NCBI GenBank assembly: GCA_963575745.1
Contig: CAUYUJ010015760.1
Span: 460,147-520,146, forward strand
Source of the DNA: Prorocentrum cordatum
Taxonomy: Eukaryota > Sar > Dinophyceae > Prorocentrales > Prorocentraceae
Reading direction: 5' to 3'
Length of the DNA stretch: 60,000 nt
Below, in pieces: positions 40,081-49,365 of this stretch. Made by a program: the position numbers and the translations under genes. Within the stretch, counting starts at the first letter, position 1; every line of letters starts with the position of its first letter. The notes under the pieces were generated by a model. It did no database searches, was not told the DNA's origin, and saw nothing but the letters and a program-made list of their open reading frames with translations.

Positions 40081-41509
40081 TTAAGAGGTTTTGCAAACCA
40101 AGTTGCGGGTGGGTGTGTGGGATGTTTGCGCGAGCAGTGGGGGTGACGACTTCAAGTTCTGCAGAGTGGTGTCAATACATAGATTTTCCATTAAAGAAGC
40201 AGTTTGTTAGTTCTTGAGCCATTTTTTGTTTTGGTAGTACTAGTATCTCGTTGTAGGCCTACAGGAATGCCGGGACGGTCGGTCCCTGTTCAACAGAGGT
40301 CATGATAGTGATATGTTCCAGAATTTCTAGGTTTGCCAGATTATCTCATGTTCCGCACTGGTCGCAGAAGCAAGGGACGCCAGATATTCTGGAACTCCTT
40401 GAATTCTTCCGGGGCCAATCACATCATGACCTGTACGGACCTCGGAAGGTGGGCGGGGGGGCTGGGGCTGCTCTGGCCCCCATCGCGTCGTGACAAAATA
40501 TCGCGGACGGATGTATTCGGCCTCCTTGGGACCGTCAAGACACGACTCAGGAAGAGGGACCGGTGTCGGGGAAGGGGGTCAACGGACGTCGGGGGTTTGG
40601 TGAGGGAGTTATGGGGAAGGAGGGCCAGTCAGGGGCAACGTCAGGGGGGATTGATTGGCCCATGGGGGAAGCATCGACTCCCAATCGCCCATTCATCGCC
40701 AATTTGGCCTGCACAGGGACATTCAGTTCCGATGTATAGAGGGCGTATCTATGGTGATGCACCGCCGGTTCCAAGTCAATGTCCCGCCCCTGAGCCAGTC
40801 CCCCCCCGCTGTTCCCCTCGACCAAAGTTAACCCAGCACGCACAGTCAGATGCTGGAGCACGCCCTCTGGTCCCTCATGCACCACTCATGAGAGGCAGTT
40901 CGGGCATTCCGCTTCACCTCGGCAGGCGCCAGCTTGCCAGCTTGGAGGGTGAGACCCCCATTCGCCATGCATAGTGAGCAGCCTATGGTGTTGTGGAGTG
41001 CGCGCCAACGACCACGTTAGGCTACAACCGCATAGCGTTACGAAGCAAAGACTGTGAGAGGAGATCCACATCCATCCACGCAGACGGTAGATGCTTCCCG
41101 AAATAGGTGCGCGACGCCCACGCGGGAGAACGATTTTGAGAAGGTTCGGCCCTTCACCCGTGCCATTGTTTTTTGACTATATGATTTCCTATGTAACGTA
41201 GTCTCAGGCGCAAGTTCGTAGTTTTTTACGCCCTACATCCGTGTGGCCATTGGATCAGCTTAAGCATCCAATCGCGCAAGGACGCATCAGGCAATAACAA
41301 GATGATGCTTGCAGTGGCCGGTCATTTCAATGTCATGAGGGCTCGATGTTGAAGAGAGACCGCCCTCTGTCCGCTCGGCTGCTGGGTCTTTCGCGTTTCA
41401 GGATCGGTGTTCGGTGTCTGGAAGGAGCCGCTCTCCATCCGAACAGATCAGTCGTATAAATCATTGGGTGCGTCAAGGCTAATGCAGAAGCGCGCGGCGC
41501 CAAAGCGAG
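40081..41509. other. no gene recognised
   Basis: Carries the minus-oriented arm (40,247-40,297) of the inverted repeat with 37,212-37,257. CTTGAGCCATTTTTTG near 40,213 only superficially resembles the SL. No coding signal is seen. Confidence 0.5.
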
Positions 41510-41830
41510 AGACAGATATTGGAGAGCCCAGTTGGACCATCTTGGAGCCACCTTGAGCGTCTTGGACCGATCGTGCAGCGATTCGGAGCACCCTTGGACC
41601 GTCTGGGCGGGCTCGTGGAGATCTCTTGGTTCGTCTTGGGCCCCTCTTGGCCCTGAAGAGGTCATGCGCCAAGACTAGGGGAACCGAGCCGAGTCCCAGG
41701 AGGTTTGAGAGTTTGTGGTCCGGGCCCCTTGAAGACTCCTGAGGATTGAGGACTGCGGCTCAGGGGATCAATCAAAGGACTTCAGGACACGCCAACTCGT
41801 GCCCGAGGGCACCGTGGCGGATATTGTGAG
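41510..41830 (+). repeat. degenerate CTTGGGGGCCTC minisatellite, locus 3
   Basis: A shorter block with ACCATCTTGGAGCCACCTTG units. It ends in the family flank CTGAGGATTGAGGAC...CGCCAACTCGTGCC...GGCACCGTGGCGG. Confidence 0.65.
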
Positions 41831-42183
41831 ATGACCCGTGTCGTCCTAGCTCTGTGCGCAGTGTCTCCAGGTCGGCCGTTCGAGATCAGAGGATGTAATT
41901 TAATGCAGACGTGAAGCGCTTGGCGCCCTTTCGGTCTTCACCTCAGTCCCCTTCCTGCTTCTTGCTTTTCTCCGTTCCCATCGGGGCTCAAAAGGCTCCC
42001 GCCCGCTCCACCCGCTTGTGATCCCCTGAATTATCGCGGCGGGAGATCGTGGACCTGGAAGACATGTCTTTGTTGAAATCAGGTTTTGAGTCTTTGGGTT
42101 TCTGCTAGCGCAGGGCAGTGCAGTCACCGCGACATGTTGTTTATGACCGTAGTGGAATAAAAGTGTTCATCAGCTATATACAC

Positions 42184-42289
42184 GCTTTCGTTTTTAAGCA
42201 AGCTTGTCTTCCACCCGCGTGCCGTCCGATGCCGGGCCGTTACTTGGGAGCGGTTTTTTGTATATGGCCCGTGGACATTTCGTTCAAGC
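42184..42289 (+). repeat. DIRS-like terminal repeat A1
   Basis: GCTTTCGT...CTTGTCTTCCACCCGCGTGC, then CGTCCGATGCCGGGCC-TTACTTGGG and ATGGCCC...TTCAAGC, match A2 at 48,017-48,147. Confidence 0.75.
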
Positions 42290-42443
42290 CTGCTGTGGAC
42301 GGCGGGCACATGTCTCCAGGTGCCCTCCCAGCATTCGGAGGAGGCCTTCGGTCCGCATCGAACCTTGTGATCTCAGCGGTGCCGTGGCCGTCGTCTCTCG
42401 CTGGCCAAGCCAAGGAGTGTGTCGTGGCAGACTGGGTGATTCG

Positions 42444-42463
42444 TCTCTCTCGTTTCTTCGCAG
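42444..42463 (+). promoter_or_regulatory. candidate splice (or trans-splice) acceptor
   Basis: CTCTCTCGTTTCTTCGCAG is a strong polypyrimidine tract ending in AG just before the gag region. It could accept the spliced leader or end an intron; the sequence cannot distinguish these. Confidence 0.4.
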
Positions 42464-42484
42464 GGCGCGGGCGCCCTCCCCATC

Positions 42485-43358
42485 GTGAAGCCGTTGAAGT
42501 GGCGCGCGGCCTCAGCTTCGGCGGACACCAGCAGGGCAGCCACTGACTACGACGGACGTGTGCGACTACTGCTGCCAAGGAGGCTTCGCCATCGCGCGGC
42601 TAGACAGCGAGGTCCTGGTGCTCCGCGCCCTCGACCCGAAAGATTGCGATTCGCAGCTCGAGATGGATGCGCGTATCATGCACATTCAGTATCCAGTGCA
42701 CGGCGAGAGGAAACGGTCCTTCAAGGAGGCAGTGGAGATCTTGAGTGTCACCTAGTGGGATAATTGGCCCCTTTGCGGGCCGTGGACCACAGCCTGGTGC
42801 CTTCGGTTCATCGCCGAGCAGGACAGCCACCCCCGGGCCCGCCACGCGATATGGGTCCACGAGACGGGCCCGTCGGCCAGGGACCCAGAGGTGGCTGATC
42901 TCGTGATGCGCGCGTTCGAGTTCAGTCTGTGCTGTGATCAGTGCAACATCGGCGAGATTTCAGCTTTCGAGGCATTGGCCCGGCGGGTGCAGATGGCGGA
43001 ATGGAGATACCACGATCGCTCGGCGCCCCGCCAGGCCGGCGAGACGCCCGAGGACGAGCACTTGTGCATGGGCACGGGGGAGACGCGGGGGCCCATCATG
43101 GTGGCGCACCCGCTGGTCGAGCACATCTCGAGCGAGCTGCACCGCGAGAGCCCCGCCATGAGGGAGAGGCGGAAGCTCCGCGAGGAGCGCCAGCTCTCGC
43201 GGGGCGGCGGCGGCGGCATGAGCAGCGACGCAAAGGAGGCTCTACAGGAGAAGAACGAGCACCAGGCTGCGGAGCATTGCTGGCCCCAGGCACGCCCTGG
43301 CGCCGCCGGCGAGGCCGGGGCGGGAGGCGGCCGCGGAGGCGGCCGCGGCGGCAAGTGA
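42485..43358 (+). pseudogene. DIRS-like gag
   Basis: Three segments make up the domain: CDYCCQGGFAIARLDSEVLV (42,558-42,755, ending TAG), then in another frame NWPLCGPWTTAWCLRFIAEQ and HPRARHAIWVHETG, then an open frame at 42,891-43,358. The last contains MRAFEFSLCCDQCNIGEIS, RRVQMAEWRYHDRSAPRQAG and MRERRKLREERQLSRGGGGG, and ends in Gly/Arg repeats. The WPL-GPxT-WCLRF block and the RRVQ-x-E-x-Y block are typical of gag-like proteins in dinoflagellate elements of this kind. It would package element RNA. One stop and one frame change break it. Confidence 0.6.
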
Positions 43359-43764
43359 CGGCGCCGCGCCAGTGCCCCTAGGTTTGCTCCTTGTCTCGGT
43401 CCTGGGGCACCTCGGCAGCGGAGGGCACCCCCTGTGCTGCCGGGCAGTGCGCTCTCGGGCGCGACGCCGGTCGCGCGTCGATTCCTGGGCGGACGAGGAC
43501 CTCGCGGGCTTCATTTGCTTATGCGGACGCGGCAATGGCCCCGATATTGGCCAGCCCAGCAGCGGGCACAATTTTGGTTATCAGCGGGCGCGGAGAGCAG
43601 ATCAAAACATCGGCAGCCACGGCGATTCACGCGCGGCAGCTCATCGAGAGCTGCGCGCGCCAGACCCTGGGTAACTCCCCGAATCCCAGGGGCCCGCCGC
43701 CTTCAAGCGCGACCAGCAGGTTGCGCCGCCGACCCCGGGCCCGAAGTGCAATGGCGCGGACTTG

Positions 43765-43788
43765 CTGCGGGGGGGGGGGGGGGGGGCG
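43765..43788 (+). repeat. poly-G run
   Basis: About 20 consecutive G residues in the interval between gag and RT, a slippage-prone site. Confidence 0.9.
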
Positions 43789-43938
43789 TGGATCGATGGG
43801 GGGGCTGGCGCGGGCGGCCGCCGCGGCCTCGGCCCCTGGGCGAGCCGGCGAAGCCACGTTGTGACCCCGGGCTCATGCGCAGCAAGTTTTCGTGCGCAAC
43901 GATCGTGGGGGATTTGATTGGCGCAGGTGGGCTAGGCC

Positions 43939-44838
43939 TTGGACCGCCGAGCGAGGCGACGCTGGGTATTCTCCGCGCCGAAGGGCAGCGAGGCGCCCCA
44001 GTGGCTTCGCCCCGCCCTTCCTGCGGTAGATCTTCCTGCCTTGCGACGTGCTCGTCCTTATCTAGGTGTTCTCGATGGAGAGGCGGCCCCGCCCCGCCTG
44101 GCGGCGCTGCCCATGGGCTGGAGTTGGTCGCAGCATCTCTGCCGGGAGATCGTGGCTCCGTCCGTTCTGCGCGGCGGCTTCTCGCCCGACTCGTTCGTCG
44201 AGGACGGGCGGGCGGCCCCGTGCCTGAGCGGGGCCGCGGCTGCGGCGATCTACGTCAACGGGTTTGCTGTCTTGGGCGCGGGCGCCGCTCGGTGCATGCG
44301 AGACGTTGCCGAGGTGCGGGGGGTTTTAGAGCGGCGCGGCTTGCTGACCAAGGGGGTCGTCGAGCTGCGCAGCAAGCGGGCGTTCGCGGGCCTGACCTTC
44401 CACCGCGCCAGCGGGCGAGTCGCGCGGGTGGACGTCGAGGCCTGCTCATGCCGCGGGGCCGTCCCCAACGGCCCTTTCCATTGTTTCGCCCTTCGTCCTT
44501 CGGTTCTTCCTGCCGTGCGACGTGCTCGTCCTGAGCTTGGTATTCTTGATGGGGGGCTGGCCCCACCCCGCCTCGCGGCGCTGCCCGCGGGCTGGAGCTG
44601 GTCGTTGTATTTCTGCCGGGAGATCGCGACTCAGTCCGTTCTGCGCAGCGGCTTGTCTCCCAATTCGATCGTCGAGGACGGGCGGGCGGCCCCGCGCCCG
44701 AGCGGGGCCGCGGCCGCGGCGGCCCACGTCGACGGGGTCGCTGTCTTGGGCGCGGACGCTGCTCAGCGCATGCGAGACGCCGCCGAGGTGGAGGAGTTGT
44801 CAGATCATCGCGGCATGCTGACCGAGGGGGGCCATTGA
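43939..44838 (+). pseudogene. DIRS-like RT with in-frame internal duplication
   Basis: 300 open codons hold two copies of a ~158-codon RT palm segment. Copy 1 has LAALPMGWSWSQHLCREIVA and IYVNGFAVLG; copy 2 has LAALPAGWSWSLYFCREIAT and AHVDGVAVLG. PMGWSW and the Y-V-D-x-x-x-V-L-G block are RT motifs of this lineage. In copy 1 the catalytic Asp is replaced (YVNG); in copy 2 the Asp is kept (HVDG). The repeat offset is 474 bp (for example GACGTGCTCGTCC at 44,045 and 44,519), a multiple of three. Motif A is not clearly seen upstream. Confidence 0.65.
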
Positions 44839-44900
44839 GCCGCGCAGCGAGCAGGCGCTCGCGGGCCTGACCTGCCACCGCGCCAGGCGAGTCCCCTATC
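44045..44900 (+). repeat. 474-bp tandem duplication inside the RT
   Basis: Two diverged copies share CCCGCCT-GCGGCGCTGCCC, CTGCCGGGAGATCG and GTCGAGGACGGGCGGGCGGC, 474 bp apart. Confidence 0.85.
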
Positions 44901-45178
44901 CCGCTTGCGCCTGCGGCGGGCCCGCCAGGCCCTCCTCTTCGCCGCCGACGCCAAGGCGCTGACGGGGGCCGGGTCCGGTAGCTGCTTGGCCACTTCGCGC
45001 GGGCGAGCCTCGTCCGACGCGGGCCTCTCTCGGCATTCGCGGCCGCGCACTCGTTCGCGCAATCGCGGTGACGGACGCCTCCGGGAGTCGCCGCGACGAC
45101 GCCGCGATTGACTGCGGCGGCCCCGGAGTGGCGAGCCGCGAGCTGGACGTCGAATTGGCTCCGAGGCGTCGCAGGTGA

Positions 45179-46732
45179 GTGAGCGATGGAGATGCCGCGC
45201 GCTGGCCAGCGTTCAGGCCGGGGCCGCCTCTCGGCCTGCGCCGGGATATCTCGACGGCGACATCCGCCCGGCCCCGCTCAGCACCGGGGCCGCTCGAGGC
45301 CCCCGGGGTCGCGCAGGGCGCCTACTGGGCGCTCGCCGTCGGGGTCCGAGGGGGGCCTGTCACCTGCGCATGCGTGAGCTTCGAGGAAGTAGGGGGCCTG
45401 GCCCCGGGCATGCCAGACGACTGGAGGGTATGTTTCCACGGGCGTTTCGGGCGAGCCGCCGACATCATGCTTTTGGAGGCCGAGGCTATTCTTAGGCGGG
45501 TTCGCCACGCGCTCTGTTCTCGTCGTCGGCTGGGCCATCGATTGCCCGCGCCATCTGGCAATGTGTCGCTCGTGTTGGCCGCGGGCAATGGGAGGTCCTC
45601 AGTCCCGTCGGTGAACGCCGTGCTCCGCCGCATCGCCGCTGTTTGCCTGGTGGCCGATATTGACCTCGCTGTCCGTTGGATCCCGTCAGAGCTCAAACCA
45701 GCCGATAGACCCTCTCGATTATTTTGGGCCCCAGTCTGCGAACGCACGGGCGACCCACGTACCCTCGTTCGGCTCGAAACTCCGGGGCTGGACTTGATAG
45801 CGCTTCCCGGCCGCGAGCATGACGAGGAGTCGCTTTGGCGCGCCGCTGTCGACTCCGTTGCTGAACGGGGACTCCGCTTTGCCGCCGGCCACGCGGTCGC
45901 AGGGCCTGGCGACGCCTGGGCCGACGAGCCAGTCTGGGCCGATCGCCGCGGCGCTTTCGGCGCCGGCTCCGAGGACATCGATCGGGGCAGCAACTCGAGC
46001 AGCGACGAGGAAGAGATCCTCAACGTCGGCACTGGCGTCCACCACCGAGTGGCTTCGTCGTCGCCGAGCTCGGGATCGGGCCCTGCAGGCGGAGTCGTCA
46101 ACGTTGACTCTGCCGCGGGGGGGTCCGCGGACCTTCCTGCGGGCGCAGGTTGCGACGGGCTCGCCGGCGCACCTCGACCCGCGGCGCGGCCGCTTCTTGG
46201 TGGCAGGCGGAGCGCCAGACGTTCTGGCACACGGCCGCGGAGCTGGACCTCGCGGCGAGCTCGTGCCTCGACCACCTGTACTTCAGGCCACGGGCGCGAC
46301 GTGGGCCGCAAGCTGATCGCCGCGGTGAAGCACTACTGGCCCCACCTAAACCTGGAGGGGGAGCTGGCCGGGCGCGCAGGCGGTCATGAAGGTGTTCCGC
46401 AAGCTAGTTCCAGGGCGCACTCGGCGCCCTCTCACTCGGGGCTCCGCGCGATGGCGGGCCTGGCGACGCTGGGCCGAGTTCGCGGCGGCCCTCGCCCTGA
46501 AGTGGGGCGGCGCCCTTCGCGCTCCCGGCGGCTTGCTGGGCCTCGCGCCCCAGTGCCTGATCCCCCCCCAGTTCCGGGGTCTCAACCGATGCTGGGGGCT
46601 GCTTGTGCTCGGAGGGGCTCGGGAAGCGCGGCAAGGGGCAGGTCTTCGACGGGGGCGCTGTCGGAGGACGTCCCGCGAGCACTTGCGTTCCTGCGCGAGC
46701 TTCTCGCCAAGCTCCGAATCGAGACGCTCTGA
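45179..46732 (+). pseudogene. DIRS-like RNase H region and start of the recombinase
   Basis: 517 open codons. The first ~190 contain an RNase H-type order: YWALAVGVRGGPVT, LLEAEAILRRVRHALCSRRR, VSLVLAAGNGRSSVPSVNAV and DIDLAVRWIPSELKPADRPS, ending in the SExxPADxPSR motif found after RNase H in DIRS elements. The remainder is acidic and Gly-rich. It passes into recombinase-like sequence in neighbouring frames (KVFRKLVPGRTRRPL near 46,386). The first residues are arbitrary, since there is no clear start. Confidence 0.65.
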
Positions 46733-47106
46733 ACGTTCGACGCCGTGGAGTTCGGCACGACGTTCAGGAAGTGCGCCGAGCGGCTCGAGATGGAAAACCC
46801 CCACCCGCACCGCGCCCGCCACGGGTCGGCCAGCTACGACGTCGCCGCGGGCGCGCGCGCCCTGGAGCAGGCGCGGGCGCGCCTCCGCCACGTCGGCCAG
46901 GTCAGCACTCGAAGGCGCAGCCACTCCGCTACCTCGCCGAGGCGACGAAGGCGCCCCCCGGCATCCACGCCTTCGGGGGAAACGTGCAGCTGCGCTTCGG
47001 CAAGGTCCCCAACGGCAAGCTCAGTGCCGGGCCGCCTCCGCCGCGGCGGGGCGCCCTCTGGCGGGGCTCGCCGCGGGCGACACTTTCGAGGGCCCTCGCC
47101 ACCTGA
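46150..47106 (+). pseudogene. tyrosine recombinase region, frameshifted
   Basis: Across frames the sequence reads KLIAAVKHYWPHL, MKVFRKLVPGRTRRPL, FAAALALKWGGALRAPGG, then RKCAERLEMENPHPHRARHG-SAS with the conserved R-H-G box (46,760-46,830). After a frame change near 46,905 it reads KAQPLRYLAEATKAPPG, where Tyr is the expected nucleophile. Tyrosine recombinases integrate circular cDNA of DIRS elements. Catalytic residues are recognisable but lie in different frames. Confidence 0.6.
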
Positions 47107-47884
47107 GTCAAGCAGCTTTGCAGAGGCGAGTCCGCCTGTTCCTTGCGCAGGCATTCGGAACGAGCCGCCAGAAGGCCCAAGTCTTTCTCGATTTATTTGC
47201 AGGTCAAAGATCTGTCCGATCGGCCATCCGCCGTGGTTAGGAGTTCGGCGTCGTCTCTCTCGATTGCCGCCTCGAGCCTTGGATGGATCTCCCCGACCCT
47301 CGGGGCTGACCAGAATTCTTCTCGGGTGGATCGGCGCTGGATTTGCGCGCGGGGTTTTGGCCGCTCCCCCGCGCAGCACCTGATCCATGGCCAGTCGCAA
47401 TTTCTTTCGCAACGTTTTCAGCACGCGCGGCCACTCTCGCGCGAATGCCGAAGCGCAGACAAATTATTGCGCTCGGCAAAGATTGCGTCAAGCAGCTTCA
47501 GAAGATCTTTCGCGCGTGCTTGGTGCGTGGATTGCCCGCAGGCTTCGAGAATCCCGCTAGCAGCACTTGTCCCAGTTGCCTAGTTGTAGTCTGGCCGCGT
47601 TTGATGTTCGCGTTTATGGCGCCCGCTGGCGCAAGCGCGCCAAGTTGCTCGCGTGGAACACTGGTTCCGTCCCCCTAGCTCTGTGCAAGCGTTCAAGGGC
47701 CAGGGACTTGTGCAGCTTCACTGGCATGCCTCGCATCGGTCTAGAAGGGAAGGCTCCCTGCGGGCGCAACTGGACGGCGCTCGCCGAAGCCTATCTCCCC
47801 CCAGTCGCTCGTGCCATCGCGTCCTGCCTGCGGCGTGCAGCCGATAGACACCAGCTTGCCCTAATGAGCTCTCTGTGTCAGTAA
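47107..47884 (+). pseudogene. methyltransferase-like domain at the DIRS-like 3' end
   Basis: One frame reads KAQVFLDLFAGQRSVRSAIR followed by TAG, then EFGVVSLDCRLEPWMDLPDP in the same frame: the glycine-loop-like LFAG and an acidic strand of a SAM-dependent methyltransferase fold. Another frame gives ILLGWIGAGFARGVLAAPP, resembling GWIxSGxVxGVxxAPPC, with Cys replaced by Arg. The end (47,567-47,884) reads FDVRVYGARWRKRAKLLAWN and LCSFTGMPRIGLEGKAPCGR, a tail conserved in dinoflagellate proteins of this type. Its role in the element is unknown. Confidence 0.55.
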
Positions 47885-47918
47885 CGTATGCCGGCCAGAG
47901 GCCATGATATAATATTGT

Positions 47919-47990
47919 GTGCAACAGTGCGTTGCCGGTGAGCTCGCTGGCAGTCCCTAATAATATCCCGCTTGCCTTACACAGAAACGC
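47919..47990 (+). repeat. DIRS-like terminal repeat B1
   Basis: GTGCAACAGTGCGTTGCCGG, TGAGCTCGCTGG and CCCGCT-CC-AC-CAGA match B2 at 48,243-48,312. Confidence 0.65.
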
Positions 47991-48016
47991 CGTCTCTGGC
48001 CACGCTCGGGATGCGT

Positions 48017-48084
48017 GCTTTCGTGTTGAAGCACGCTTGTGTTCCACCCGCGTGCCGTCCGAACCCGGGCCATTACTTGGGCGC

Positions 48085-48123
<39 letters not shown>

Positions 48124-48147
48124 GGCCCATGACCATGTCGCTCAAGC
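48017..48147 (+). repeat. DIRS-like terminal repeat A2 with (TA)n expansion
   Basis: Matches A1. The TTTTTTGTATATGG of A1 is expanded here into (TA)n at 48,087-48,121. Confidence 0.75.
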
Positions 48148-48242
48148 TTTCCGCCGCCTTCTCCTCCTCCGCTACTGTCATGTTAATGGTAACCATCCGT
48201 GCGGCCGCTTCGAACTATCATCCTTGTTTGTTTTTGCGTGGG

Positions 48243-48312
48243 GTGCAACAGTGCGCTGCCAGTGAGCTCGCCGGAAGTCCTTGGCCCCCCGCTCTCCCCA
48301 CGCAGAGACTTC
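48243..48312 (+). repeat. DIRS-like terminal repeat B2
   Basis: GTGCAACAGTGCGCTGCCAG, TGAGCTCGCCGG and the following CCGCTC-CC-ACGCAGAGAC align with B1. Confidence 0.65.
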
Positions 48313-48334
48313 ATATGTGTTTGCGATCGGGGGG

Positions 48335-48335
<1 letters not shown>

Positions 48336-48385
<50 letters not shown>
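48336..48385 (+). repeat. (TA)n microsatellite
   Basis: About 48 bp of TA repeats with one C interruption, directly after repeat B2. Confidence 0.95.
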
Positions 48386-48388
<3 letters not shown>

Positions 48389-48489
48389 CAAGGGCTTTGC
48401 CCCCCGCCGCCGGCCCCCTCTCTCGGAGAATGGGCCATGGGAGAGCGAAGTCATCAGGCTTTGCCGTGAAGCAGTGTCGGGGCTCATTT

Positions 48490-48710
48490 GTTTTTCGACC
48501 CTGACCCTGCCGATCTGCGCGAGGGTGCCGCCGAATTTCAGGCACGCGGCAAATCCTTTTTGTTTTTGGACCCTGACCCGACGGATCTGCGTGAGGGGTG
48601 CCACCGGATTTCGAACGCGTTTCAAATCCCGTGTGTTTTTGGACCCTGACCCCGCCCATCTGCGCGAGGGGTGCCAAAGGATTTCAGAAATGCGGCAAAT
48701 CTTTTGAGCG
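48490..48710 (+). repeat. ~72-bp minisatellite, block 1
   Basis: Three monomers of the type TTTTTGGACCCTGACCCCGC, CGATCTGCGCGAGGGGTGCC, GAATTTCAGAAATGCGGC. Block 2 with seven copies lies at 50,620-51,068. Confidence 0.85.
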
Positions 48711-49365
48711 CCTTGTCGGGCCGCTGCAGAAGCGCCCCCGCTCGCGCCGGCTCGCGCAGAATGCTTGTCGGGCCGCTCCGGAAGCGCCCCCGCTCGCGAA
48801 GGCCCCAGCAGAATGCTCGTCGGGCCGCTCCAGGAGCGCTCCGGCTCGCAGGCCGAGCGCTTGGAAGCGCTTGGGCGCGCCTGGGAGCGCCTGGGCTGGG
48901 ATTGCAAAGGCCGCTAGAGGAGTCTAGTGGCCCCCTTGAGAGGTCGACGTGACCTTGGCGTGCATGCGGCGCACGGTTGGCGTGAGAGGGTGCACATTGG
49001 GGGTTTTCATGCCTAGTTGTATATGGCGAGCGCGTTGCCCAGAAACAGGTTGGCTGGCTTACGCCACGCCCTATTTGCTTCTTCGTGGGATGCAACTGGG
49101 CTCGTCAAAAATTCAAACATGATTGCGCGGGCGCACTGGGAATTTGACCCGACCATTTGGGGCGGGGCAGTGCCCCAATTGGCCGCGCTGGATTTTGGAG
49201 CGAGCGGGCCCGCGGGCCCCCGTTTATCTCTTCCCCCGTCAACGGTGCGCCGTCAAAGCCTCGCGCGGTCCCATGAGGGCCCCGAACTTATTGAAATGCG
49301 GTGCCGTTCTACGTTCGCCCTGGTCGAATTACGCGTTGTTTAGTATATGCTGCCTTGCTCGACTG
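48711..49365. other. no gene recognised; CGGGCCGCTCCGGAAGCGC repeats
   Basis: 48,715-48,900 carries short repeats (CGTCGGGCCGCTCC-GAAGCG) also found inside the 265-bp satellite downstream. The rest has no recognised feature. Confidence 0.5.

Larger units (their letters stand above)
42184..48312 (+). mobile_element. decayed DIRS-like retroelement with split direct repeats
   Basis: The domain order is gag, RT, RNase H, tyrosine recombinase, methyltransferase-like. A tyrosine recombinase in place of an integrase and a methyltransferase-like domain are marks of DIRS-type elements. Repeats are arranged A1 (42,184-42,289), ORFs, B1 (47,919-47,990), A2 (48,017-48,147), B2 (48,243-48,312). That split direct order is known for PAT/Ngaro-type DIRS elements. 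Frameshifts affect most domains, so the copy is probably dead. Confidence 0.75.

Noticed and set aside
39226-40217. Plus-strand frames of 250-310 codons rich in Ser, Arg and Val
   Set aside because: All three frames are open through the interrupted GTC repeat; there is no domain and no frame preference.
40205-40235. CTTGAGCCATTTTTTG as a third SL relict
   Set aside because: Only nine contiguous bases match the reverse SL, and the rest (AAAATGGCTACGG) is absent.
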